Both the position numbers and the translations under genes were made by a program. Below, piece by piece: positions 1 through 6,505 of a DNA stretch of 9,094 nt. Under the pieces are notes generated by a model that made no database searches, had not been told where the DNA came from, and saw only the letters and a program-made list of their open reading frames with translations. Source of the stretch: Alphaproteobacteria bacterium. Lineage in GTDB: Bacteria > Pseudomonadota > Alphaproteobacteria > Micropepsales > Micropepsaceae. The stretch lies in the NCBI GenBank assembly GCA_028869355.1, contig JAGWSK010000330.1:1-9094 (forward strand), written 5' to 3'. Numbering within the stretch: the first letter of the stretch is position 1; every line of letters starts with the position of its first letter.

Positions 1-1296
1 CCGGACGCCGTCGTAGAAAAATCCAAGCAGATGATTCTCGACACGCTCGCGGCGATGATCTCAGGGTCGCAGCTCGCGCCGGGGAAAGTTGCGCTGACAT
101 TTGCACGCGCAAATAGTGGTGACAAAACCGCGACTGTCGTTGCGTCCAATCTGTCGTGCGGTCCGATCGAGGCCGCATTGGTCAACGGCATGCTGGCGCA
201 CTCTGACGAAACCGACGACACCCATCCTCCATCCCAATCGCATCCCGGCTGTTCGCTTGTGCCGGCCGCGCTGGCCGCAGGCGAGCGCTTCGGCGCCTCG
301 GGAGAGCGGATGATCCATGCGGTTGCGCTCGGCTACGACATTGGCCCGCGCGTCACCGAAACTCTGGGCAAGCTGCAATATATGGTGGCAACCCACCGCA
401 GCACGCATTCGATTTCCGGCACTTTCGGTTCGGCGGCGGCTGCGGGCTGCATGGCGGCACTCTCGGCCGAACAAATGCGTTGGCTGCTGTCTTACACCGC
501 GCAATCCGCATCGGGACTGGCATCGTGGCAGCGTGATACACAGCATATCGAGAAGGCGTATGATTTCGGCGGCATGCCGGCGCGCAACGGCGTTACCGCC
601 GCACTGCTGGTGCAGGCGGGCGGCACGGGACTCGATGATATCTTTGCCGGACCTGACAATTTTCTTGATGGCTTTAAGCCACTCAACCCGCCTGAAATGC
701 TGATCGACAAACTTGGCGAGCGATACGAAATCCTGCGCACCGATGTGAAGAAATGGACGGTTGGCGCGCCAATTCAGGCGCCGCTGGATGCGCTGCTGAA
801 TCTCATCCAGAAGAATCACTTCACTGCGGATCAGGTCGAGAAGGTCGTGGTGCGTGTCGCCGCCGATGAAGCCGGCATCGTCGACAATCGCGAAATTCCG
901 GATATTTCGCTGCAGCACATGATTGCCGTGATGCTGGTCGATGGCACCGTTTCGTTCAAATCGGCCCATGACATTCCGCGCATGAAAGATCCGGCGGTCC
1001 TGAAGCAGCGCGCAAAAGTGCAATTGGTGCGTGATGACGAACTGGAAAAACTGATGCCGAAGCGCGTCGCGATCGTCGAGGTGACGCTGAGCGGTGGAAA
1101 GACACTGAGCGAACGGGTTGAAACCGTTCGCGGAACGGCGGGCAATCCGATGACCCGGGAGGAGCTGATCGGCAAAGCGCGCGATCTGATCGTGCCGGTA
1201 CTTGGCGCAGGCAAGTTCGACCGGCTGGTGGACACGGTGTTTGCAATGGAAAAAGTGCAGAATGTGCGAGAGCTTCGCCCGCTGATTCAGACGTGA
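1..1296 (+). CDS. MmgE/PrpD family protein (5'-truncated by window edge)
   Basis: This belongs to the MmgE/PrpD family, which includes 2-methylcitrate dehydratase and cis-aconitate decarboxylase: cytosolic enzymes that dehydrate or decarboxylate small polycarboxylates. Counting from the ATG at 31, the features seen are AHSDETDDTHPP (about 56-67) followed by SHPG (about 70-73), the family's active-site region; an Ala/Gly-rich helical segment SGTFGSAAAAGCMAAL; and KAYDFGGMPARNG. The frame is open from base 1, reading VVEKSKQMILDTLAAMISG, which is the usual family N-terminal helix. The ATG at 31 is therefore probably internal and the true start lies before the window. The 431 codons seen are slightly short of the usual 450-480 residues. 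The substrate cannot be told from sequence; many members are misnamed 2-methylcitrate dehydratase. No prpB or prpC is visible to support a methylcitrate cycle role. The glutamine synthetase-like gene follows 94 bases downstream on the same strand. The family call is firm; the reaction is open. Confidence 0.9.
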   Translation, partial: PDAVVEKSKQMILDTLAAMISGSQLAPGKVALTFARANSGDKTATVVASNLSCGPIEAALVNGMLAHSDETDDTHPPSQSHPGCSLVPAALAAGERFGASGERMIHAVALGYDIGPRVTETLGKLQYMVATHRSTHSISGTFGSAAAAGCMAALSAEQMRWLLSYTAQSASGLASWQRDTQHIEKAYDFGGMPARNGVTAALLVQAGGTGLDDIFAGPDNFLDGFKPLNPPEMLIDKLGERYEILRTDVKKWTVGAPIQAPLDALLNLIQKNHFTADQVEKVVVRVAADEAGIVDNREIPDISLQHMIAVMLVDGTVSFKSAHDIPRMKDPAVLKQRAKVQLVRDDELEKLMPKRVAIVEVTLSGGKTLSERVETVRGTAGNPMTREELIGKARDLIVPVLGAGKFDRLVDTVFAMEKVQNVRELRPLIQT

Positions 1297-1352
1297 TTTA
1301 CTAAAACCCGGCGGATTCAGGCGATTTGCGGTGGGCGCCCGCGGATGATTTT

Positions 1353-1373
1353 CAAGCGCTTTCCGTGCGCTTG
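1353..1373. repeat. 7-bp inverted repeat in the mmgE/prpD-glutamine synthetase gap
   Basis: CAAGCGC (1353-1359) and GCGCTTG (1367-1373) are a perfect 7-bp inverted repeat around a 7-base loop, lying 18 bases before the ATG at 1391. No T-tract follows on either strand, so a classic intrinsic terminator is unlikely. It could be a weak mRNA hairpin between co-transcribed genes or a protein site. The rest of the 94-base gap (1297-1390) shows nothing else I can support. Confidence 0.25.
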
Positions 1374-1390
1374 CGCGTTATGGTGACGCT

Positions 1391-2782
1391 ATGAACCGGC
1401 AAAATCCAGGCAGGCGAACTGCGCCACATTCGGCAGCCAAAGCGGAGCTGGAATCCGTATTGATGGCCAATCCGGCCATTGAGTTCGTTGATGCGGCGAT
1501 TGCCGACATCTCGGGCGCCCTGCGTGGAAAGCGGATCGCCGTCGCCGACGCACCAAAGCTGTTCGAGCACGGAATGCAAATCCCGCTGTCGCTGCATCTG
1601 ATGGATGTGCGCGGTGAGATGATGAATCCGGGCGGCCGCGGATACAGCGATGGCGATCCCGACGGCACGGCCTGGCCGATTGCAGGAACTGTAACCGAAG
1701 TCTGGGGCTCGGATCCGCCACGGGCACAGATGCTGATGTCGCTGTGCGACACGGCGGGCGCGCCGCTGTTCTATGATCCACGTACAATTCTCGAGCGCGT
1801 GCTGCGGCGCTTTTCCGAACTCGACCTCGTTCCGGTTGCCGCGCATGAGCTCGAATTTTATCTCATCGATTCCGAGCGTGACAAAAACAGCCGCCCACAA
1901 CCGCCACGTTCGCCGCTTGACGGCGTGCGCGAAAATACCCATTCGGTTTATGGCCTGCAGGAACTCGACCGGCACCAGCGCTTTTTGACAGCTCTGTCGC
2001 ATGCCGCGGCGCTGCAGCGTGTCCCGATCACCGCCACCAGCAAGGAATATGCGCCGGGACAATTCGAGGCAAATCTCCGCCATCAGACGAACGCTCTCGC
2101 GGCATCCGATCATGCGGTTTTCCTGCGCCAGATCGTGCGCGCAGCGGCAGCGGAGGAAAATTCTCGCGCCACCTTCATGTCGAAGCCGTATGCGGACCGC
2201 TCGGGTTCCGGCCAGCACGTGCATATCAGTCTGACCGACGTCCAGGGGCGAAATATCTTCGATGATGGCACGAAGGAAGGAAGCGAAGCGCTGCGCTTCG
2301 CCATCGGGGGGTTGGCGAAGTTGATGCCGGAAAGCATGGCCTTCTTCGCACCCAATCTGAACGCCTATCGCCGTTTTCAGCCGGATATGTTCGCACCCGT
2401 CAATCGCCGTTGGGGAATCAATAACCGTTCGGCGGGCCTGAGAATCCCGGTTGGGCCAAGCGACGCGCGGCGCATCGAGCATCGCTGCGCCGGCGCAGAT
2501 GCCAATCCGTATCTGGTCATGGCTGCGATCCTCGCCGGAATTCATCATGGTCTGGTGAACCGGATCGATCCCGGGCCGCCGGCAACCGGCAATGTTTCCC
2601 GTGATCGTGATTCCGCCTTGCCGTTCGCGCTCGGCCGCGCACTGGATCTGTTGGAAAACGCGCAAGTGCTGCCGGCCTATTTCGGCGCTGACGCCGTGAC
2701 GCTTTATCGTCAGACCAAGGCCGAGGAACTCACCCGGTTCCGCAGGATCATCACGGCCGAAGAATACGACTGGTATCTGTGA
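1391..2782 (+). CDS. Glutamine synthetase family protein (gamma-glutamylpolyamine synthetase-like)
   Basis: An ATP-dependent glutamate-amine/ammonia ligase of the glutamine synthetase superfamily; the 463-residue length suits it. In order: the N-terminal beta-grasp part contains VDAAIADISGALRGK (33-47). The catalytic part carries the metal-binding Glu pair in HELEFYL (E153, E155), GQFEANL (E226), the ATP/metal loop GSGQHVHISL (H276), NLNAYRR (322-328), RWGINNRSAGLRIP (340-353), RIEHR (361-365) and NPYL (372-375). All the motif groups expected of an active enzyme are present. I see no NLY-type adenylylation motif, so it is probably not the housekeeping GlnA. Relatives in this group include PuuA-like gamma-glutamylpolyamine synthetases and other amine ligases, and the amine used here is unknown. 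The ATG at 1391 has a weak GGTGA upstream; the ATG at 1463 is an alternative, but it would remove the AELESVL helix that looks homologous. It may share a transcript with the MmgE/PrpD gene. Confidence 0.9.
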   Translation: MNRQNPGRRTAPHSAAKAELESVLMANPAIEFVDAAIADISGALRGKRIAVADAPKLFEHGMQIPLSLHLMDVRGEMMNPGGRGYSDGDPDGTAWPIAGTVTEVWGSDPPRAQMLMSLCDTAGAPLFYDPRTILERVLRRFSELDLVPVAAHELEFYLIDSERDKNSRPQPPRSPLDGVRENTHSVYGLQELDRHQRFLTALSHAAALQRVPITATSKEYAPGQFEANLRHQTNALAASDHAVFLRQIVRAAAAEENSRATFMSKPYADRSGSGQHVHISLTDVQGRNIFDDGTKEGSEALRFAIGGLAKLMPESMAFFAPNLNAYRRFQPDMFAPVNRRWGINNRSAGLRIPVGPSDARRIEHRCAGADANPYLVMAAILAGIHHGLVNRIDPGPPATGNVSRDRDSALPFALGRALDLLENAQVLPAYFGADAVTLYRQTKAEELTRFRRIITAEEYDWYL

Positions 2783-2813
2783 AAAAAGAGAGGAGCCTGA
2801 AGGCTCCTCTCTT
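2782..2813 (-). terminator. Strong hairpin terminator, T-tract on the minus strand
   Basis: GAGAGGAGCC (2788-2797) pairs perfectly with GGCTCCTCTC (2802-2811) around a TGAA loop; two further A-T pairs extend the stem to 2786-2813. On the plus strand it begins a few bases after the glutamine synthetase stop but is followed only by TTGCAG. On the minus strand the stem is followed directly by TTTTTT (complement of 2787-2782). The best intrinsic-terminator geometry is therefore for a transcript arriving from the right on the minus strand, although the stem could also stop or stabilise the plus-strand mRNA (bidirectional use). Confidence 0.75.
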
Positions 2814-3149
2814 GCAGTCGCGAAAGTAATCAGCGTCAGCCGATTGTGCGGTTCAATTCCGCGCGGTTCAGTGCGGCCGTGATGTTCCGTACATCACCAT
2901 GATTACGCTCCTTTTTGCGTGTATCTGGGCTCGCCGTTTGCCTGTGCTCCGGCGCTTCTGTGCCTGACAACGATTGGCCGCGAAGTTCTTTTCCGGAACT
3001 GCGAACACAACTCTTCCATGCGGGCGAACTGCGGCCGGAGTGGAACGTGGCGTTTTCAGCCGCGTTTGCTGCCGCTTCGCAATCTGTGCGTGTGTGCTAA
3101 GTTGCGCCCAAGGTCAGCACCGGGCTGACACTGCGTGCGGGAGAACCCA
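2814..3149. other. Intergenic region with no convincing protein gene
   Basis: About 336 bases lie between the hairpin and the DUF6152-like gene. Plus-strand open frames starting near 2915-2974 overlap each other, are Cys- and Arg-rich, and have no family resemblance. Features seen are the small minus-strand unit at 2868-2913, a direct repeat GCGGTTCA (2848-2855 and 2863-2870), and a 6-bp inverted repeat GTCAGC/GCTGAC (3113-3118/3124-3129) just before the next gene's ribosome site. The promoter of the 3150 gene must be here, but I cannot place a -35/-10 pair with confidence. Confidence 0.4.
2868..2913 (-). other. Candidate small minus-strand unit: Shine-Dalgarno, ATG and 10-codon ORF
   Basis: On the minus strand, AAAAAGGAG (AAGGAG at 2913-2908) lies 7 bases before an ATG at 2900-2898, which is close to ideal spacing. 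That ATG opens only MVMYGTSRPH and stops at 2870-2868. A second minus frame through the same DNA reads HGDVRNITAALNRAELNRTIG and stops at 2838-2836, about 25 bases before the terminator stem at 2811-2788. That frame has no ATG and is open to 3096; its only near start is a TTG at 2970-2968. An inverted repeat GTGATGT/ACATCAC (2879-2885/2891-2897) overlaps the start. This could be a small peptide gene with a one-base shift, a small RNA or a decayed gene. A strong ribosome site plus a matching terminator is suggestive only. Confidence 0.3.
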
Positions 3150-3539
3150 ATGCGGTTGCCGGTTTTTCTGTTTCTTGTGGCCATGTTCGCGGTATCTGGC
3201 GCGGCTGCGCATCATTCGCTCGCACCTTACGCAATGGCAGAAGTGAAAACGGTCGAGGGAACCGTCAAAAGTTTCGATTGGAGTAATCCACACGTCCGGT
3301 TGAACGTGCTGGTTCCGGATGGCAAGGGCGGTTCAACGGAATGGGAATTTGAAGGCAGCAGCGTCGGGCGCCTGTCGAGCACCGGTTTCAGGAAGGATTC
3401 ACTGGCCCGCGGCGACACGATCACCGTGGCGTACAATCCGCGGCGGGATCATACGCTGGGAGGATTTTTCGTCGCCATCAAAATGCCAGATGGCACGACT
3501 TTGACGACCGATCGGTTCCGCGGACCGGTGGGCAATTAG
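3150..3539 (+). CDS. Small secreted DUF6152-like protein
   Basis: A 129-residue exported protein resembling the DUF6152 family, which has no known function. Residues 1-20 form a clear signal peptide: MRLP, then a hydrophobic run FLFLVAMFAV, then SGAAA as a cleavage region. The mature part begins with HHSLAPY. Family-like features are VEGTVKSFDWSNPHV (35-49), a central EWEFEGSSVGRLSSTGF (64-80), LARGDTITV (85-93), YNPRRDHTLGG (95-105) and a closing KMPDGT. It reads as one small beta-rich domain with no membrane anchor, so the protein is probably free in the periplasm. The ATG at 3150 has CGGGAG upstream and begins the signal peptide exactly; the in-frame GTG at 3135 would add five charged or polar residues before it and is less likely. 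Its pepN neighbour is convergent, so it is probably a single-gene unit. The family call comes from remembered sequence pattern. Confidence 0.8.
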   Translation: MRLPVFLFLVAMFAVSGAAAHHSLAPYAMAEVKTVEGTVKSFDWSNPHVRLNVLVPDGKGGSTEWEFEGSSVGRLSSTGFRKDSLARGDTITVAYNPRRDHTLGGFFVAIKMPDGTTLTTDRFRGPVGN

Positions 3540-3550
3540 AGCGCGGCTTT

Positions 3551-3570
3551 CCTCTTCCTCGAGGGAGAGG
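3551..3570. terminator. Hairpin between convergent genes, possible bidirectional terminator
   Basis: CCTCTTCC (3551-3558) pairs with GGGAGAGG (3563-3570) around TCGA, with one G-T pair. It sits in the 35-base gap between the stop of the DUF6152-like gene and the stop of pepN. No T-tract follows on either strand, so factor-independent termination is not assured. Position and stability fit a shared 3' end. Similar CCTCTCCC...GGGAGAGG palindromes are common between genes in related alphaproteobacteria. Confidence 0.45.
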
Positions 3571-3574
3571 TGAA

Positions 3575-6214
3575 TCAGCCGAGCATTTTGCTGACCATCT
3601 CATAAAGATTGTTTGACAGCCCGGATTGCGCCGCGATGGTTTCCAGCTCGGTCCGGATCATGCGCTGACGCTCTGCGTCATAGCGGCGCCAGGTTTCAAA
3701 AGCCGCTGCCATGCGCGCTGCCGTTTGCGGATTGATCGAATCGAGGGCCTGCACCACTTCGCGAAGCAGCCGATAGCCGTCGCCCGAACGGTCGTGGAAG
3801 CGCAGCGGATTGCCGACCGCAAACGCACCGACCAGCGCCCGCACGCGGTTGGGATTTTTCAGTGTGAAAACCGGATGCTTCATCAGTGAACGGACACGTT
3901 CGATGGTGTCCGGCAGCGGCGACATCGCCTGAAGGCCCATCCACTTGTCGAGAACCAGAGGCTCGGAACGGAATCGATCGTGGAAGGCTGCGAAGGCCTG
4001 GTCGCGCCGCGGATTCGCCGTGCGCCCGAGGGCTGCGAGCCCGGCCGTCATTTCCGTCATATTCGTTGCGCTGAGATAATGTTCATGCGCCAGCCGGGCG
4101 GATGCATCATCATTTGCGGCGGTGAGGAATCTCAACACGGCATTTCGCAATGATCTGCGACCGGCAGAGGCCGCATCCGCAGTGAACGGTCCGTTCGATT
4201 GCAGGTCGCGATACAGCCGGTCCATTTCGGCCCGATGTGCGCCGGCCGTGGCGCGGATCAGGGCTTCGCGCGCGCTGTGAATCGCCTCCGGATCGATGGG
4301 GGAGAGTTTCAGCGCCAGTTCACTCTCACTTGGCGGCATCAGCATCAACGCGGTGAAGGCGTGATCCTCCTGCGCCCGTTTCAGAACATCCCCGATCGCA
4401 TCGAGATAGACTGGATCGGTGGTGGCAGTGCCGCCGGATTGGATGGTCCGGATCATCGCGATCAGAAGTTCGGTCGCAAGCTGTTGTCCGGCTTCCCAGC
4501 GATTGAACGAATCCGTGTCGCGGCCCATCAGGAAGGCGCGAGTGCCGGGATCGGTCGAGGTGCGAATGTTCACCGGCGCCGAGAAATTGCGGCCGATCGA
4601 CAGGACGGGCGGCTCGCCGATATTCGTGAACACAAAGGAGTGTTCCGGCCCGGTGAGTTCGACAACGCGTTCCGTCGGGCCGACCTGGTTTTCGCCCTCC
4701 AGCGTCAGGGGAAGGGGCGCGCCGGATTTGCTGCCGATCAAGCCGAGCGACAGCGGAATTTGCATCGGCTGTTTTCCCGGTTGGCCTGGTGTTGCCGCAA
4801 GACGCTGACTGACGTGCAGCGCAAACTTCCCGCTGGCGGGATCATATTTGCCCTCGGCCCTGATCTCGGGCGTTCCGGCCTGCGAGTACCAGAGGCGAAA
4901 CTGGGACAGATTGCGGCCGGACACTTCTTCGAAACAGCGGACAAAATCCTCGACCGTCGCCGCCTGTCCATCGTGACGGGTGAAATACAAATCCATACCT
5001 TTGCGGAACAGCGCCGGCGTCAGGATGGTGCGCAGCATGCCGATGACTTCAGCGCCCTTTTCATAGACGGTCGCGGTATAGAAATTATCGATGGCGATGT
5101 AGGACTGCGGCTGAACCGGATGCGCAAGAGGTCCGGAATCCTCCTGAAACTGCCGCAGACGCAGGTCCTTGATATCGTGGATTCGGCGCACCGCATGCGA
5201 GCGCATGTCGCCGGCGAATCCGCTTTCACGAAAAACCGTAAGACCTTCCTTCAGCGACAGCTGAAACCAGTCGCGGCAAGTGATCCGGTCACCCGTCCAG
5301 TTGTGGAAGTATTCGTGTCCCACCACCGATTCGATGCGTGCGTAATCGTCGTCGGTCGCGGTGTCGGGGCTGGCCAGCAGGACCTTGTCATTGAAAATGT
5401 TGAGCCCCTTGTTTTCCATCGCACCGAAATTGAACGCGGAAACGGCGACGATCATGAAGATGTCGAGGTCATATTCGCGGCCATAGGTTTCCTCGTCCCA
5501 GCGCATCGCGCGCTTGAGCGATTCCATCGCGTATTGGGCCCGGCCTTCGTTGCCGTGTTCGACATAGACCTTGAGATCGATGTTGCGGCCCGAGAGCGTG
5601 GTGTAGCGGTCCGAGATATGGCCCAGATCGCCTGCGACGAGGGCAAAAAGATAGCTCGGTTTCGGGAATGGATCGCGCCATTCCGCAAAGTGCCAGCCAT
5701 CGCCGAGATCGCCCGCGGCGATCGGGTTACCATTGGACAGCAGCACCGGCGCCGTCGCTTTTGGTGCTTCGATTCGGGTTTCGAATTTGGCCAGGTTATC
5801 GGGGCGGTCGACATAATAGGTGATGCAGCGAAAGCCTTCCGGCTCGCATTGGGTGCAGTAGATGCCGTTCGACATATACAGCCCTTCGAGTGCCGTATTT
5901 TCGGCCGGCGCAATCTCGGTCACGATCTCCAACTGGAAATCATTGGGCGGCGCAGTGATCGACAGGCTTTCCGGCGTGACGGTGTAGGCAGACGGTTCCA
6001 GCGGCGCCCCGTCGAGTGAGATTGAGACCAGCTTTAACCTTTTGCCATTCAGCACCAGCGGGTCTGCAGCCGTCGCGCGGCGCTGCACATGCATGATCGC
6101 CGTGACCCGTGTCGCGGTGGGTTCGAGGCGAAACTTCAGAGCTATTTCCGGAATCCGGTATGAGAGCGGAGCATAGTCTTTAAGGCAAATCGCGCGAGGT
6201 TCGGCGGTTTTCAT
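3575..6214 (-). CDS. pepN: Aminopeptidase N (M1 family zinc metallopeptidase)
   Basis: A cytosolic zinc aminopeptidase that removes N-terminal residues from peptides late in protein turnover. The length is 879 residues, against 870 for E. coli PepN. The N-terminal beta domain (about 1-195) includes GIYCTQCEPEGFRCITYY. The catalytic domain holds the exopeptidase motif GAMEN (264-268), the zinc site HEYFH (H300, E301, H304) with the third ligand in LKEGLTVFRE (E323), and the transition-state Tyr in TATVYEKG (Y384). These are offset by about three residues from E. coli PepN. A beta domain (about 445-550) and a helical C-terminal part complete the family layout. All key residues are present, so it should be active. 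I chose the ATG at 6214 because AGGA lies seven bases upstream and MKTAEPRAICLKDY matches the usual N-terminus. The in-frame start at 6277 would add a 21-residue Arg/His-rich tail. A palindrome upstream may regulate it. Confidence 0.96.
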   Translation of the reverse strand: MKTAEPRAICLKDYAPLSYRIPEIALKFRLEPTATRVTAIMHVQRRATAADPLVLNGKRLKLVSISLDGAPLEPSAYTVTPESLSITAPPNDFQLEIVTEIAPAENTALEGLYMSNGIYCTQCEPEGFRCITYYVDRPDNLAKFETRIEAPKATAPVLLSNGNPIAAGDLGDGWHFAEWRDPFPKPSYLFALVAGDLGHISDRYTTLSGRNIDLKVYVEHGNEGRAQYAMESLKRAMRWDEETYGREYDLDIFMIVAVSAFNFGAMENKGLNIFNDKVLLASPDTATDDDYARIESVVGHEYFHNWTGDRITCRDWFQLSLKEGLTVFRESGFAGDMRSHAVRRIHDIKDLRLRQFQEDSGPLAHPVQPQSYIAIDNFYTATVYEKGAEVIGMLRTILTPALFRKGMDLYFTRHDGQAATVEDFVRCFEEVSGRNLSQFRLWYSQAGTPEIRAEGKYDPASGKFALHVSQRLAATPGQPGKQPMQIPLSLGLIGSKSGAPLPLTLEGENQVGPTERVVELTGPEHSFVFTNIGEPPVLSIGRNFSAPVNIRTSTDPGTRAFLMGRDTDSFNRWEAGQQLATELLIAMIRTIQSGGTATTDPVYLDAIGDVLKRAQEDHAFTALMLMPPSESELALKLSPIDPEAIHSAREALIRATAGAHRAEMDRLYRDLQSNGPFTADAASAGRRSLRNAVLRFLTAANDDASARLAHEHYLSATNMTEMTAGLAALGRTANPRRDQAFAAFHDRFRSEPLVLDKWMGLQAMSPLPDTIERVRSLMKHPVFTLKNPNRVRALVGAFAVGNPLRFHDRSGDGYRLLREVVQALDSINPQTAARMAAAFETWRRYDAERQRMIRTELETIAAQSGLSNNLYEMVSKMLG

Positions 6215-6279
6215 TGAATGTCCTGTTGTACGGCAGCCGGTGGGAGGCCGGATATGAAGAAACTTGTAAATGCGCAATC

Positions 6280-6314
6280 CAGTTTCAGAAACTGCACGCG
6301 ATTAAGCGAAACTG
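6280..6314. promoter_or_regulatory. 15-base palindrome plus a spaced half-site upstream of pepN
   Basis: CAGTTTCAGAAACTG (6280-6294) is a perfect odd palindrome with 7-base arms. A third copy of the half-site, GAAACTG, occurs at 6308-6314, exactly 20 bases (about two helical turns) from the right arm. The palindrome lies 66-80 bases before the pepN ATG. A weak minus-strand TTGCGC, 17 bases, TATCCG pair sits between it and pepN, so the site would lie just upstream of the -35. This arrangement suits a transcription-factor operator, but I do not recognise the motif. Confidence 0.35.
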
Positions 6315-6407
6315 CCGCCGAGTGTGAAATTCGCACCACCGCGATTTCAGAATCCGGGCGGGAGATCCTCACTCAGCCGCTTTGTCAGACCGAAACAATA
6401 GACCGAC

Positions 6408-6429
6408 ATTGGTCCGTTACCGGACCAAT
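6408..6429 (-). terminator. Perfect 9-bp hairpin downstream of cobA
   Basis: ATTGGTCCG (6408-6416) and CGGACCAAT (6421-6429) pair perfectly. On the minus strand the loop is GTAA, a GNRA tetraloop, which makes an unusually stable RNA hairpin. It lies 76 bases after the cobA stop on that strand. No T-run follows (GTCGGTCTATTG), so it may be a 3'-end stabiliser, a weak terminator or a DNA palindrome. Confidence 0.4.
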
Positions 6430-6505
6430 AGGCAAGGGTTTGGTTCTCGGGATTTTCCCACGGAGACCGGCCGGTTCGCCTGACAAGCCTATGGCGAAAG
6501 CCAGC

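Larger units (their letters stand above)
6215..6505. other. pepN-cobA intergenic region
   Basis: These 291 bases separate two minus-strand genes and contain no convincing gene. Besides the palindrome near pepN and the hairpin downstream of cobA, I see nothing else supportable. The plus-strand open frame that begins here runs antisense through cobA and looks like a shadow. Confidence 0.5.

Noticed and set aside
61..1023. A 320-codon minus-strand open frame antisense to the MmgE/PrpD gene
   Set aside because: It is rich in Arg, His and Gln with no motif, and is explained by the codon structure of the real gene.
1352..2665. A 437-codon minus-strand open frame antisense to the glutamine synthetase-like gene
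   Set aside because: Its composition is typical of an antisense shadow with no domain, and the plus strand carries a complete enzyme.
2847..2863. A tRNA T-arm look-alike: TGCGG, TTCAATT, CCGCG
   Set aside because: The stem and loop fit a T-arm, but no matching acceptor, D or anticodon arms are found at the right distances on either side, so it is chance or part of the small minus-strand unit.
3135..3149. An upstream GTG start for the DUF6152-like protein
   Set aside because: It would put RENP before the signal peptide, and the ATG at 3150 has CGGGAG in good position.
2915..3246. Three overlapping plus-strand small open frames before the DUF6152-like gene
   Set aside because: They overlap each other in different frames, are Cys- and Arg-rich, and show no family pattern or consistent ribosome site.
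4199..6019. A 606-codon plus-strand open frame antisense to pepN
   Set aside because: It mirrors the GC-rich pepN codons, is Arg/Gln/His-rich and lacks any recognisable domain; pepN itself has every expected motif.
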